From: Psychrobacter arcticus 273-4
Lineage (GTDB): Bacteria; Pseudomonadota; Gammaproteobacteria; Pseudomonadales; Moraxellaceae
Direction of reading: 5' to 3'
Length of the DNA: 64,000 nucleotides
Assembly: GCF_000012305.1 (NCBI RefSeq)
Contig: NC_007204.1
Location: forward strand, 992,001 to 1,056,000
The notes under the pieces are model-generated. The model did not search any database and was not told the DNA's origin. It saw only the letters and a list, made by a program, of their open reading frames with translations. Position numbers and translations under genes: made by a program. Position 1 is the first letter of the stretch. The number at the start of each line of letters is the position of its first letter. This document shows positions 8,960 through 18,531 of this stretch, piece after piece.

Positions 8960-10543
8960 TTACATTTTGGCTTTTAGCTCAGGATAGTCTTGTGCGAGCG
9001 ACGCATACCAGCTTTGATTGGCGCTCTCATCAGTACTCGACTCAAGCAATAAAGCCGCTAAATTGGCAAAGCTAGCATGGGCAGTGTGTCCACCATCCGC
9101 TTGCGTGTCATCCTCAATCCCCAGTGTAACCTGCCCGCCGGTCATCGTCAGATATACTTCTGCTAAAATCTCTGAATCTAGTAATGCCCCGTGAAACGTA
9201 CGGTCTTGCTTGCCCACATCTAAGCGACGTACGAGAGCGTCCAAGGTGTTCTTTTGTCCAGGATATTGCTGCTTTGCCATGACCAGCGAGTCTGTCACTC
9301 GCACCCGCTCAGCAAAGTCATGCATCCCAACCTTGGCAAACTCCATATTTAAGAAATTCATATCAAACGAGGCATTATGAGCGATGATTTCTGCACCGTC
9401 CATAAAGTCATAGAGCGATTGAGCGACTTGGTCAAAGGTTGGCTTGTCCGTTAAAAACGCTTCAGAGATACCATGAATGCGAATCACTTCTTCATCCATG
9501 CCACGCTGTGGATTGATATAGACATGGAGCTTTTCACCGGTGAATTTACGTCCGATCATCTCTACAATACCGACTTCGATAATGCGATCGCCTTTTAGCG
9601 GATCAAGACCTGTGGTCTCAGTGTCCATAATGAGCTGACGATCAGATTCATGACGATGGATAGGTTTAGGTAGCAGCGCTATAAAATAGGGATTGGCACG
9701 GCTAGTGTCACCATCGAATTTTGGCGTTTCATTTGCTATATCAGTGTCTATATCAGTGTCTATGTCGGACATATTAGGATTCATCGTGGTATCAGTCATA
9801 AAGGTATGGGCTTCCGGTATATCTGTATTAGATGTTTGGTAATGAAAGTCTTCTAATACTTGTCCATCTAACTGGGTTTTATCAAGCTCTTGGTCAACGT
9901 CTTCCTCAAGCTCATCATCCATCATATCAAAACCTAATGGATCAAAATTCAGCCAATCATCGCTGCTTGATGGCTTTTTATCAGCCGTTATTTGCTGTTT
10001 TTTTTTAATGTTATCTTGAGCGTCTCTTATCAAATATTCACTACGTGAGGTCACACCTAAGTTCGCCAGCTCGTCCGCTTTTTCATTGCCCGCATGTCCC
10101 GCATGACCTTTGACCCAATGCCAATCAACATCACGGTGTTGGCACAGCTCATCGAGTCGCTGCCATAGGTCTTGATTGGCGACGGGTTTTTTACTGGCCG
10201 TTTTCCAGCCTCTTTTTTTCCAACCTTCAATCCATTCAGTGATGCCTTTTTTGACATAGCTTGAATCTGTCCAAATCTCGAGGTTTTGCTCATGCGGACT
10301 ATGGGTCAATGCTTGTATCGCACCCATCAGCTCCATACGATTATTGGTTGTTTCTTTATCGCCGCCATACAAATCTTGCGTACGTCCATCACTAAATATC
10401 AGGTGCGCGCCCCAGCCGCCAGCACCAGGATTGCCTTTACAAGCGCCATCAGTGTAGGCAACCGTTGTATCTGCTTTGGCAGCCAATGGGTTGATGGCGC
10501 TATTGGTCTTAAATGGTTGCACTGCACTGCGATTGTCTGACAT
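8960..10543 (-). CDS. rnhA-dnaQ: Ribonuclease HI / DNA polymerase III epsilon fusion
   Basis: Single 527-residue protein joining two replication enzymes. Residues about 25-170 form RNase HI, which removes RNA from RNA-DNA hybrids: [37 protein letters not shown] and [18 protein letters not shown] carry the acidic active-site residues and the basic loop. Residues about 300-480 form the DnaQ proofreading exonuclease with [31 protein letters not shown] and [14 protein letters not shown]. About 130 acidic, low-complexity residues link them, including a short IDTD repeat. In most bacteria these are separate neighbouring genes; fused versions are annotated in Moraxellaceae. Confidence 0.95.
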   Translation of the reverse strand: MSDNRSAVQPFKTNSAINPLAAKADTTVAYTDGACKGNPGAGGWGAHLIFSDGRTQDLYGGDKETTNNRMELMGAIQALTHSPHEQNLEIWTDSSYVKKGITEWIEGWKKRGWKTASKKPVANQDLWQRLDELCQHRDVDWHWVKGHAGHAGNEKADELANLGVTSRSEYLIRDAQDNIKKKQQITADKKPSSSDDWLNFDPLGFDMMDDELEEDVDQELDKTQLDGQVLEDFHYQTSNTDIPEAHTFMTDTTMNPNMSDIDTDIDTDIANETPKFDGDTSRANPYFIALLPKPIHRHESDRQLIMDTETTGLDPLKGDRIIEVGIVEMIGRKFTGEKLHVYINPQRGMDEEVIRIHGISEAFLTDKPTFDQVAQSLYDFMDGAEIIAHNASFDMNFLNMEFAKVGMHDFAERVRVTDSLVMAKQQYPGQKNTLDALVRRLDVGKQDRTFHGALLDSEILAEVYLTMTGGQVTLGIEDDTQADGGHTAHASFANLAALLLESSTDESANQSWYASLAQDYPELKAKM

Positions 10544-10707
10544 AAAAATTTACTGACCTAATAAAGAATAAATACAGGGTATGGCGAAGCGACTTCACTC
10601 GTGTTTTGGGGAATAACTCGACCTGCCTATGCTGGGATTGAGTATAGCAAATCTAGCATTAATAGGGGCAGTTGCCATGTACAAAAACCCAAAAACAGAT
10701 ATCCTGA

Positions 10708-10845
10708 TATAGTCGGTGAAAAGTAATATCGATACAACACGTATTGCTGGTGCAAATTTTTCTTGCTTGCTGTGCCTACGCAGACAGAGGCTGCAAAAAA
10801 TTTACACCAGCAATACGGTAGCGACTTTAAAGTATTTCAACTATA
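10708..10845 (+). repeat. 138-bp palindromic element, copy 3
   Basis: Full-length copy in orientation A between the divergently read rnhA-dnaQ and the lipoprotein gene; it lies about 110 bp before the latter's start and may carry or shift its promoter. Confidence 0.9.
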
Positions 10846-10957
10846 GTAAGCTTATCGTTTTCTGTTAAAATAGGGCAGTTGTGAGGATTTGTCTAGCCAG
10901 ACATTAACTATAATTCGTTTAACCAAAGCTTTTAATGCTCGAATGCAGGATCACCCT

Positions 10958-11515
10958 ATGATGTCCTTACCCTCAAAACCCTCTTATAAAAACCTTAGCC
11001 ATTTGATGATTGCTATGGCTGCGAGCAGTATGCTATTTTTGAGCGCTTGTAATGATAGCAATACTCAAGCCAATACCAAAAAGGTTGAGACTGTAGCAGA
11101 TTTATCAATATTTGAAGGCTGCTATACCGTCAGTCATGATGAGCCTGCGCAAATAAAAGTCAGCCAGCAAGGTGGCGCGTGGGTTATGCAGATGAAAGAG
11201 CCTGCAAGTGCCAAGCGTGTTTGGGATGATGCTGAGCCATTAGAATTGATTGAAAATAGCGACATAGCACCGTTTTTCTCTATTGACCCTGATAATGTCG
11301 ATGCGGTCATTGGTCGTCCGGATAGAGTGTTGGTACTGGCTCATGTCAAGCCTGTCTACGCCAATATCGATCCGCTACTTGATAGTGAGTATTTATCCTA
11401 CATTTATCGCGGTGCGAATACTATTTACCGTGTCGAATGTGATGAGATTAATACCGATATTTTGGCCAATCCTCATGCTAATGTCGTCATTGATAATGTC
11501 AAAGAGAGCATTTAG
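10958..11515 (+). CDS. Putative lipoprotein of unknown function
   Basis: Envelope lipoprotein with no recognised domain. The signal peptide ends in the lipobox LSAC about 31 residues after the chosen ATG. That start has AGGA seven bases upstream; an in-frame TTG at 10889 would add 23 residues ahead of the signal peptide and is less likely. The mature part is about 155 residues, with a CY...C pattern and no membrane segment. It stands alone, with a copy of the 138-bp element upstream. Confidence 0.7.
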   Translation: MMSLPSKPSYKNLSHLMIAMAASSMLFLSACNDSNTQANTKKVETVADLSIFEGCYTVSHDEPAQIKVSQQGGAWVMQMKEPASAKRVWDDAEPLELIENSDIAPFFSIDPDNVDAVIGRPDRVLVLAHVKPVYANIDPLLDSEYLSYIYRGANTIYRVECDEINTDILANPHANVVIDNVKESI

Positions 11516-11619
11516 TTAGGCGTCATTAGTCAGTATGACATACATGTGATTTGTGATAAAAAGTACTTTTTATAAATATAATCTTGTTATAAACCGTCAT
11601 ATTATTAGAGTCAGGCAAT

Positions 11620-11925
11620 ATGAATTTTTTTAGTTATGTGGTGTTGGGTGGGTTTTCTTACGCAGCTGGTTGGGCAATCAGAACCTATGTGCTCGATAAG
11701 CAGCCCAAACCTGAGCAGCCTTACAATCTAAAGCATCCTGCCATCCTAGCGTATCTAGGCGGGTTTTTTATTATTATGCTAATTGTTTCATGGCTTATTG
11801 GGCGCTACGTGCTTGGACACGCCAGCATTGATTTGCCGTTTATTGTCATAAACAGTCTGGTTGCAACCTTTGTCTATTCGTTCGGTCTTAATCCAGAAAA
11901 AGCCCGTTATGATGTGCCGGATTAA
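11620..11925 (+). CDS. Small inner-membrane protein
   Basis: Protein of 101 residues with a short hydrophobic N-terminus and two clear membrane segments (around residues 43-63 and 72-90), ending in a charged tail. No family is recognised. It begins about 100 bp after the lipoprotein gene and ends about 50 bp before a strong terminator, so both may share one transcript. Confidence 0.65.
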   Translation: MNFFSYVVLGGFSYAAGWAIRTYVLDKQPKPEQPYNLKHPAILAYLGGFFIIMLIVSWLIGRYVLGHASIDLPFIVINSLVATFVYSFGLNPEKARYDVPD

Positions 11926-11974
11926 TGACTTTCTGCACAGGTAAAATTAATAAAGATATCGTTAATCTAATACG

Positions 11975-12011
11975 AAGACAGGGTCAATGAATACCTCATT
12001 GACCCTGTCTT
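11975..12011. terminator. Bidirectional-looking terminator hairpin
   Basis: Perfect 16-bp inverted repeat (11975-11990 and 11996-12011) with a 5-base loop, flanked by A on the left and T on the right. It separates the small membrane protein gene from the converging DUF1232 gene. Confidence 0.85.
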
Positions 12012-12071
12012 TATAACAAGTACTATAGAGAATTATTCTGGCTATATCGCTTAATAGAGATGACTAAACAG

Positions 12072-12575
12072 CTATGACGACTTTTTAGAATCTGCTTGGT
12101 TGTCTTCTGCTTTAGACTTTTCATCTTTACCTTCTTTTTCTGTACTCTTATCTTTATCTTCGAGCTTTTTATTGGTAGGCTTTGAGTCTTTATCTTCAGA
12201 TGCGGTCTGTTTATCTTTCCAAGTTTGGTATTTTAACAAATCCTTTTTTATGAGCTTAAGACAAAATTTTAGTACCAACGCATCATCGACTTGACCGATA
12301 AAGGGTATAAAATCTGGAATAAGATCAATAGGGTTTATGACATATAGTAGACCAACCACTGCCGCTGAAATGGTTTTATAAGGGATATTACGATAGTTGC
12401 CTTGATAGTAGTCTTTTACTAAACTCATGAGGAGTAGTAAATCCTTGGTATAACGCTCAAGGCCGCGACCGTTTTCGAGTTGGTCGTTTATTCTGTCTTC
12501 TTTACCCAAGATGAGTTTAATACTATCCATCAGGCTTTTATTATCTTTCTCTTTCTCTTTCTCTTTGTCAGCCAT
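12072..12575 (-). CDS. YkvA family (DUF1232) membrane protein
   Basis: A DUF1232 core near residues 60-110 shows the typical hydrophobic segment and the YVINPIDLIPDFIPFIGQVDDA motif. The role of the family is not established. The last fifty residues are a highly charged Lys/Glu/Asp/Ser tail (low complexity), and the first ten are also charged. It is divergent from the peptidase gene at 12691. Confidence 0.85.
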   Translation of the reverse strand: MADKEKEKEKDNKSLMDSIKLILGKEDRINDQLENGRGLERYTKDLLLLMSLVKDYYQGNYRNIPYKTISAAVVGLLYVINPIDLIPDFIPFIGQVDDALVLKFCLKLIKKDLLKYQTWKDKQTASEDKDSKPTNKKLEDKDKSTEKEGKDEKSKAEDNQADSKKSS

Positions 12576-12690
12576 TTTTATAATCCTTTTATATCAGTAA
12601 ATATTTATGGTTTATTGCTATTAATCATCCTTTACTATAACAAGAGTAGCGACTTCATCCAAATAAGACAATGGTACAAAAGGTAAAATA

Positions 12691-13935
12691 ATGACCAAGA
12701 TATTTTCTGGGCTTAATCGTCGTCAGTTTTTACGTCAAGTCGGTATCAGTGCAGGGGCAGGGTTATTAGCGACCCAAAGCATCACTCAGACTCTGGCCTC
12801 TATTACCATTGATCAAGATACTAATAAACAGCTTACTAAAGACGACCTACCAACTGCGCTGACCGATGAGAGCTTACGATCACAACAAGCATCACACCCC
12901 GTATCGCGCGAGACGCTGCAACCACAAACAAGCTGTATCACACCAAGTATTGAGACGAGGCTTTTTGCCAGCTCCAATGTCGGTGGTAGTGACGAGCGCA
13001 ATCAATTGGCATTAGATCGTCTGGCTTGTGCTGGTTTTAAGGTAGATAATCCTGCGATTACCAATCGGCAGTATTTACGTTTTGCGGGTACTGATTCGCA
13101 GCGAGCCAGTGATTTGCAAAATATGGCCACCGGTGCTATAGCTGCGCCAAAGCTACTATTGGGGGTGCGTGGTGGTTATGGTGCCATGCGTCTATTGCCG
13201 ATGGTTGATTGGTCAACGCTGGGACGTATCATGAAGGAGCGTGGAACGATACTCGCAGGCTTTAGTGATGTGACCGCTATCCAGTGCGCATTATTGGCAA
13301 AAGGGGGTATGAGCTCGCTTGCCGCTCCGATGCTTTATAGCGAGTTTGGTAAAACCAAACCCGACCAAGTCAGCTGCCGACAGTTTGCACAAGCATTAAC
13401 CAATCCTAATCTGGCTATCAGCATACGAGATGGGTCTTTAACCAGTCAGCATTTACCGAGTATTTTGACAAGTACTGAGCTGAAAACACTAACTGGCACT
13501 ATTTGGGGCGGCAATCTGAGTGTGGTATCGGCGCTGGCAGGTAGTGAGTATTTACCACGTATTGACGGCGGTATTGTGTTCTTAGAAGATGTGGGCGAGC
13601 AAGCCTATCGTATTGAGCGTATGCTGTATGATTTGTATTTAGCAGGCATATTTAAGAATCAACAAGCGATTGTTTGTGGTGCATTATCGGGTGCAGGTGA
13701 GGACAGCTACGACAAGCGTTATGATGTGGCCACGGTGATTCGTCAACTGCAGAAGCTGACAGGATTGCCTATTTATAGCGGCATGCGCTTTGGTCATATT
13801 GGGCAAAAACACAGCTTTCCACTGGGGACGAGGTGTCAAATTAGCCCCGATACAGTGGGTGGCTATCAATTGGCATTTACTGATTACCCAACGATTAATG
13901 CCGACACCATTCATGTCGAAGGGTTGTGGCAATAA
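12691..13935 (+). CDS. Tat-exported S66 family LD-carboxypeptidase
   Basis: Serine peptidase of the LdcA/MccF (S66) family, which cleaves the L,D bond of murein tetrapeptides during cell-wall recycling or inactivates microcin C-like compounds. The RGGYGAMRLLP motif precedes GFSDVTAIQ, with the nucleophilic serine near residue 192. The later segments GGNLSVVSALAG, FLEDVGEQAYRIERML and GHIGQKHSFPLG supply the glutamate and histidine. The N-terminus NRRQFLRQVG followed by a hydrophobic stretch is a twin-arginine signal, unusual because LdcA is normally cytoplasmic. It stands alone, divergent from the DUF1232 gene. Confidence 0.87.
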   Translation: MTKIFSGLNRRQFLRQVGISAGAGLLATQSITQTLASITIDQDTNKQLTKDDLPTALTDESLRSQQASHPVSRETLQPQTSCITPSIETRLFASSNVGGSDERNQLALDRLACAGFKVDNPAITNRQYLRFAGTDSQRASDLQNMATGAIAAPKLLLGVRGGYGAMRLLPMVDWSTLGRIMKERGTILAGFSDVTAIQCALLAKGGMSSLAAPMLYSEFGKTKPDQVSCRQFAQALTNPNLAISIRDGSLTSQHLPSILTSTELKTLTGTIWGGNLSVVSALAGSEYLPRIDGGIVFLEDVGEQAYRIERMLYDLYLAGIFKNQQAIVCGALSGAGEDSYDKRYDVATVIRQLQKLTGLPIYSGMRFGHIGQKHSFPLGTRCQISPDTVGGYQLAFTDYPTINADTIHVEGLWQ

Positions 13936-14136
13936 AACATATATCTATGAAAAGTTTTGCTGAGATAAGTTTTCTTTGCTTGCTGTGAGTCTCCGACAAT
14001 ACCGGGGCGGTTCACTTTAAGATAGATGGCAATATGGTTGATGCGCCAGTGATTGAGCAGCAATTGACTCAGTAGCGAGTAAGGAGATAATGGTTTATTA
14101 TTCACCATACTTATCAGCTATTTAGAAAAGAATTTT

Positions 14137-14550
14137 ATGATTTTTATCAGTAACAGCATTAGCCTGAATGATAGCGATGTCGAGATTAGCGCGATACGTG
14201 CGCAAGGCGCTGGTGGTCAAAACGTCAATAAAGTCTCCTCTGCTATTCATTTGCGCTTTGATATCAGTGCCTCAAGTTTAAGTGACATTAATAAGCAGCG
14301 ACTGCTGGACAGTAAAGACAGCCGAATCACCAAAGAAGGCGTGCTAGTTATTAAAGCACAGCAATTTCGTACCCAAGAAGGCAATAAAATAGATGCCTTT
14401 GAGCGCTTACAGAGCTTTATCATAAAAGCCACTTACGTCAATAAAACCCGTAAGCCTACCAAACCGAGCCGAAATGCCAAGCGTAAACGCGTGGATCAAA
14501 AAACCCAGCGCGGCAAGACAAAAGCATTACGCGGTAAAGTGGATTTTTAA
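14137..14550 (+). CDS. arfB: Alternative ribosome-rescue factor ArfB (YaeJ)
   Basis: Peptidyl-tRNA hydrolase that frees ribosomes stalled on mRNAs without a stop codon. The release-factor GGQ motif sits in RAQGAGGQNVNKVSSA near residue 26, followed by the usual HLRFD. The basic C-terminal tail (KRKRVDQKTQRGKTKALRGK) is the part that enters the empty mRNA channel in ArfB. At 137 residues the length is standard. The stop codon is followed immediately by a copy of the 138-bp element, which probably acts as its transcript end. Confidence 0.95.
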   Translation: MIFISNSISLNDSDVEISAIRAQGAGGQNVNKVSSAIHLRFDISASSLSDINKQRLLDSKDSRITKEGVLVIKAQQFRTQEGNKIDAFERLQSFIIKATYVNKTRKPTKPSRNAKRKRVDQKTQRGKTKALRGKVDF

Positions 14551-14551
14551 T

Positions 14552-14689
14552 TATAGTCGGTGAACAGTAATATCGATACAACAGGTACTACTGGTGCAAA
14601 TTTTTCTTGCTTGCTGTGCCTACGCAGACAGAGGCTGCAAAAAATTTACACCAGCAATACGGTAGCGACTTTAAAGTATTTCAACTATA
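14552..14689 (+). repeat. 138-bp palindromic element, copy 4
   Basis: Full-length copy in orientation A that begins two bases after the arfB stop codon and lies between arfB and the converging sotB gene. Confidence 0.9.
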
Positions 14690-14764
14690 GAATGATTTTA
14701 AACGTAAAATGCCAGCCCATTTAAGTGGCTAGCATTTTTTATACGCTTATTTATTATTAGCTTT

Positions 14765-15973
14765 TTAGCCGAGCCTCCTGCTGAGCTCAGGGAAGCGTTT
14801 TATCATCAATAGTATCAGGAGTAGTGCTGCACTGGCGATAGCTGCCCCTACATAGCCCACGCTTGATAACGAGAGATGGATCACGGCATAACCTCCAAAC
14901 AAAGCCCCTGTACCAATCCCTAAGTTAATAATCCCTGAGAACATTGACATCAGCATGTCTTGCGCCTTGACGTCGACCATAATCACTTTGGCTTGCATAG
15001 AGACAATCAGCAGCATGAGTGCTGCGCCCCATAGTAAGGCAATCAAGCTGAGCGCCCATACCGAGGTGACGGCAAGTAATAGCGCAAGCATCGATACCAA
15101 TATTAATATCATCGATATCAGCATCAATCTGGTATTAAAGTTATCACCCCAGCGACTGAATATCACACTGCCCAAAATGCCTGCCACACCAAATAATAGT
15201 AGTACAAAAGTCGCGGCGTTTTCACTGATTGCACCGACCTGACGCATAAAAGGTTCGATATAAGAGTAAGCGCTATAGTGTGCGGTAAAGACCAGCAAAA
15301 TAAGCAGATACAGACTGACCAATAAAGGATTTTTAAGCAATGTTGGAATCTTTCTAAACGAGCCCTCAAACATACTTGGCAGGGTGGGTAATAGCCTTGC
15401 TTGCAAGATAAATACCACCAAAGCAACTGCGCCGATACCGCCAAAGGTTGCGCGCCAGCCAAACCATTGACCGACCAATCGCCCTAATGGTACGCCCAGT
15501 ACCATTGCCAATGAAGTACCGGTCGCAAGCACACTGAGTGCCATTGCTTTTTTGCCTTTGGGTGCCACTCGTATGGCAATCGCCGCCGTGATTGACCAAA
15601 ATATCGCATGCGATAGCGCAATCCCAACACGGCTGATGAGCAATACTTGGAAACTCCACGCAAATACTGATAACGCATGGCTGGCGATAAATACCGCAAA
15701 CAAGGCTAAGAGCAAACGCTTCCGTTCAAATCGACTGGTCAGTAGCATCAGCGGCAACGACATGGCAGCGACAATCCACGCATAGAGCGTCAACATCCAG
15801 CCCGTTTCTGCCGTGGTAATAGCAAAGTCTTGCGCGATGTCACTTAATAGGGCGACTGGGACGAATTCGGTGGTATTCATGATAAAGGCGCTAACCCCCA
15901 TCAAAAATACTTGAAAATATTGAGTTCGGCGAGCATCTGAGCTCACCTCAAGGTTATGTGTCATATGATCCAA
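14765..15973 (-). CDS. sotB: SotB-like sugar efflux MFS transporter
   Basis: Major facilitator transporter with twelve predicted membrane segments. It closely follows E. coli SotB, which exports arabinose and other sugars or IPTG: FIMNTTEFVPVALLSDIA near the N-terminus, SHAIFWSITAAIAIRVAP around residue 120, ATGTSLAMVLGVPLGRLVGQ, and AHYSAYSYIEPF. The 402-residue length matches. The physiological substrate in this organism is unknown. It is transcribed alone, divergent from the cupin gene with about 250 bp between them. Confidence 0.9.
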   Translation of the reverse strand: MDHMTHNLEVSSDARRTQYFQVFLMGVSAFIMNTTEFVPVALLSDIAQDFAITTAETGWMLTLYAWIVAAMSLPLMLLTSRFERKRLLLALFAVFIASHALSVFAWSFQVLLISRVGIALSHAIFWSITAAIAIRVAPKGKKAMALSVLATGTSLAMVLGVPLGRLVGQWFGWRATFGGIGAVALVVFILQARLLPTLPSMFEGSFRKIPTLLKNPLLVSLYLLILLVFTAHYSAYSYIEPFMRQVGAISENAATFVLLLFGVAGILGSVIFSRWGDNFNTRLMLISMILILVSMLALLLAVTSVWALSLIALLWGAALMLLIVSMQAKVIMVDVKAQDMLMSMFSGIINLGIGTGALFGGYAVIHLSLSSVGYVGAAIASAALLLILLMIKRFPELSRRLG

Positions 15974-16222
15974 TGCAAATAAAGAAGGTGCTAATAGTGA
16001 AAATTAGCTGAAAAATGGGGTAATAAATATCAGGGATGTGTCAGAGTGGAGGGCAAGATAGCAAGTCAATGGCTTTAGTTAAAGGGGTTTTTTGCTAATT
16101 TCATTAATGCTTAGCCTTTTAATGATAAATACTGACTTCGACAATAGGTTTATCTGGTTTGTCAAAATAGATAAATCAGAGGATAATTCCAAACAATATC
16201 ATACTTATTTAGAAGTTATATT

Positions 16223-16915
16223 ATGCTCATCAATGCAGACTTTTCATGCCGTGCTGCCTTAGCACCTGAACACTATCAGTGGGTCCAATCACCACAAAAC
16301 GGCGTTGAGCGCGTGATGCTTGACCGTGTTGGTGCTGAAAAAGCACGTGCTACCAGTATCGTACGCTACGCCCCTGAGTCAAATTTTCCGTATCACCTGC
16401 ACCCAGGTGGCGAGGAGATTTTGGTGTTGTCAGGCACTTTTTCTGCGGATAATAGCGATTATCCTGCTGGTTGGTATCTACGCAATCCACCCAAGTCAGG
16501 GCATCAGCCTTATAGTAATGTAGGTGCTGTCATTTTCGTTAAGCTTTGGCAAATGACAGCAGACGAAACCCATCATGTCGCTATCGATACCAAAGATGCT
16601 AAAAATTGGCACAGACAAGGCAATCGTGAGGTCTGTCATTTATTCTTGGATACAAGCGAGCAAGTGAGTTTGCAACGTATAGAGGCGGGTGAGATATTAT
16701 TTCCTGAGACAATTGCTAGAGGAGCTGAGCTGCTAGTGATAGAAGGTGAGTTGATAGAGGACAGTATGTTAGATAAAGGACAGAGTTATAAAAAGGGTAG
16801 CTGGATACGTTTGCCTGTCGATGCGACATCGCCGATAGTAGCAGGAGCGAATGGTGCCACGGTTTATCTAAAAACTGGCCATTTATCACGAATCATCGGT
16901 ATTGATGTTTACTGA
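16223..16915 (+). CDS. Cupin domain protein (ChrR-like)
   Basis: Two tandem cupin-like halves in 230 residues. The first half carries a metal-site pattern, FPYHLHPGGEEILVLSGTF, followed by GWYLRNPPKSGHQPYS, as in ChrR-type anti-sigma cupins and related dioxygenase-like proteins. No sigma factor gene is adjacent, so an anti-sigma role is not supported. The next gene starts within or just after its stop, so the pair is probably an operon. Confidence 0.8.
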   Translation: MLINADFSCRAALAPEHYQWVQSPQNGVERVMLDRVGAEKARATSIVRYAPESNFPYHLHPGGEEILVLSGTFSADNSDYPAGWYLRNPPKSGHQPYSNVGAVIFVKLWQMTADETHHVAIDTKDAKNWHRQGNREVCHLFLDTSEQVSLQRIEAGEILFPETIARGAELLVIEGELIEDSMLDKGQSYKKGSWIRLPVDATSPIVAGANGATVYLKTGHLSRIIGIDVY

Positions 16916-16937
16916 TTTTATAGATAATTTTGAGACA

Positions 16938-18041
16938 ATGAATATGAAAAAAGTATCAGTAGCGATTATTGGTGGCGGTTTAAGTGGCTTGTATGCTGCC
17001 TATTTATTAGAGAAAAAAGGCATTGATTATGTGCTACTAGAAGCGCGCCCTACTTTAGGGGGTCGTATTGCTACTGCCAAGTCTGCGCAAACGCTAGACA
17101 GCTTTGATTTGGGACCCTCTTGGTTTTGGCCAGATTATCAGCCGCAGTTGGCGCATCTTATCGATGAATTAAAGTTGGAATCTGTTGCCCAGTTTGAAGA
17201 GGGCGACATGATGGTTGAACAGGCGGTAGCAGACGCTGCCGTTCGTACGCACGGCTATAAAAGCTCACCACCGTCAATGCGGCTCAAAGGCGGTATGGCA
17301 GCATTGATAGAGGCTCTGTATCTTCGCTTGGATGCATCACGCATTTCGACTGGTCAAATCGTACGTCAGTTAAATAACACTGGTCATTATATTGAGATTA
17401 TTAGTAAAGACGAATCTGAGCAAGTAACGGCGTGGCAAGCACAACATGTGCTGCTAGCGCTACCACCACGTTTGGCGCAAGAAAGCATTACGTTTCAACC
17501 TGCTTTACCCACCAATCTAGCTGTGCAGTGGCAGGAGACAGCCACTTGGATGGCACCACATGCAAAATATGTGGCGGTTTATGACACGCCTTTTTGGCAA
17601 AAACAAGGTCTTTCAGGAGCGGCGAGAAGCGCACAAGGTCCTATGGTTGAGATTCATGATGCTTCAGTAGTAGACGCCAGTGGTGCGATATTTGGTTTTA
17701 TCGGAGTACCCGCGCCAGTACGTCAAGGCATTTCTGAAGAGGTGTTAAAGACTCATTGCCGTGCGCAGTTGGTGCGACTATTTGGCGTAGAGGCAGAAAA
17801 TCCTAAGAGAGAGTATCTTAAAGACTGGTCGCAAGAGCCATTTACGTCGACAGCCGCTGACGTAAGTAGTGATGGACAGCATGCGTCCGCACCTATTTCT
17901 AAAGCAACATCCGGCGTATGGGAAAATTGTCTGACGGGTATTGGCAGCGAATGGTCAACACAGTTCTCAGGTTACCTTGCTGGGGCGATCGATGCTGCAA
18001 GCATAGGAGTAAAAAATTTACCTGAGTCTGTATTTTCTTAA
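16938..18041 (+). CDS. Flavin monoamine oxidase family protein
   Basis: FAD-dependent amine oxidase. The N-terminal dinucleotide-binding motif VAIIGGGLSGLYAAYLL is followed by LLEARPTLGGRI, the typical FAD contact of monoamine and polyamine oxidases. The C-terminal FAD-contact motif is present in weak form (GEWST-like segment GSEWSTQFSGYLAGAIDAA). The length is about 367 residues. An open frame reaches back to 16902 overlapping the cupin gene; the ATG at 16938 is preferred. The substrate is unknown; the cupin partner suggests a joint oxidative pathway. Confidence 0.85.
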   Translation: MNMKKVSVAIIGGGLSGLYAAYLLEKKGIDYVLLEARPTLGGRIATAKSAQTLDSFDLGPSWFWPDYQPQLAHLIDELKLESVAQFEEGDMMVEQAVADAAVRTHGYKSSPPSMRLKGGMAALIEALYLRLDASRISTGQIVRQLNNTGHYIEIISKDESEQVTAWQAQHVLLALPPRLAQESITFQPALPTNLAVQWQETATWMAPHAKYVAVYDTPFWQKQGLSGAARSAQGPMVEIHDASVVDASGAIFGFIGVPAPVRQGISEEVLKTHCRAQLVRLFGVEAENPKREYLKDWSQEPFTSTAADVSSDGQHASAPISKATSGVWENCLTGIGSEWSTQFSGYLAGAIDAASIGVKNLPESVFS

Positions 18042-18531
18042 CTTACTGATAATCAGTTCAAAACTAAACCGCATCATCTTGAGTAATGCTGCTGGGATAA
18101 ATATTATACGCTTGTTAGGTTGTGATTTATTCTAAAGTGATCAAAGAGCACCTCCTAGCAGCACTATATTATTAAAAGTAAATCAACGATACCTATAGTT
18201 GAAATACTTTAAATTTGCACCAGCAGTACGTGTTGTATCGATATTACTTTTCACCGACTATAGTTGCCAGTCCTGCTGTCGTCTCAATGTGCGGCAATAC
18301 GCCAATGAGACTAGGTGCGGTCACGACGGCACTAAAAGTTTAATCATTGTGCTGTAAATACTATTTTAAATTAGTGCGCCATCTTCTGAAATATCAAGCC
18401 CACCGTTGAATGTAATTACTGGCATGGTTATCATAAGTAAAGGAAGCTTTCGTCACTACTATTTTTAAAATGATGATACGTTCTAGCAATAAACAACCTC
18501 CGCCTATAAAATCATTAATCTCAATTCAAAT
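18042..18531. other. Intergenic stretch with an internally deleted 138-bp element
   Basis: About 490 bp between the amine oxidase and the GST gene. Apart from the shortened repeat at 18194-18262 no gene or convincing terminator is seen. Confidence 0.6.
18194..18262 (-). repeat. 138-bp palindromic element, copy 5 (internal deletion)
   Basis: Both ends are intact (TATAGTTGAAATAC ... TTTTCACCGACTATA) but about half of the interior is missing, leaving 69 bp. It is in the opposite orientation (B) to copies 1-4. Confidence 0.85.

Noticed and set aside
12100-12294. Hydrophobic + strand frame over the DUF1232 gene
   Set aside because: It is the complement of the Lys/Glu-rich tail of that gene, which reads as Ser/Phe/Leu.
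13911-14108. Minus-strand 65-codon frame between the S66 peptidase and arfB
   Set aside because: No ribosome site, overlaps the peptidase end, and no family recognised; the CCGGGGCGGTTCA inside resembles an IS3 end but is too short to call an element.
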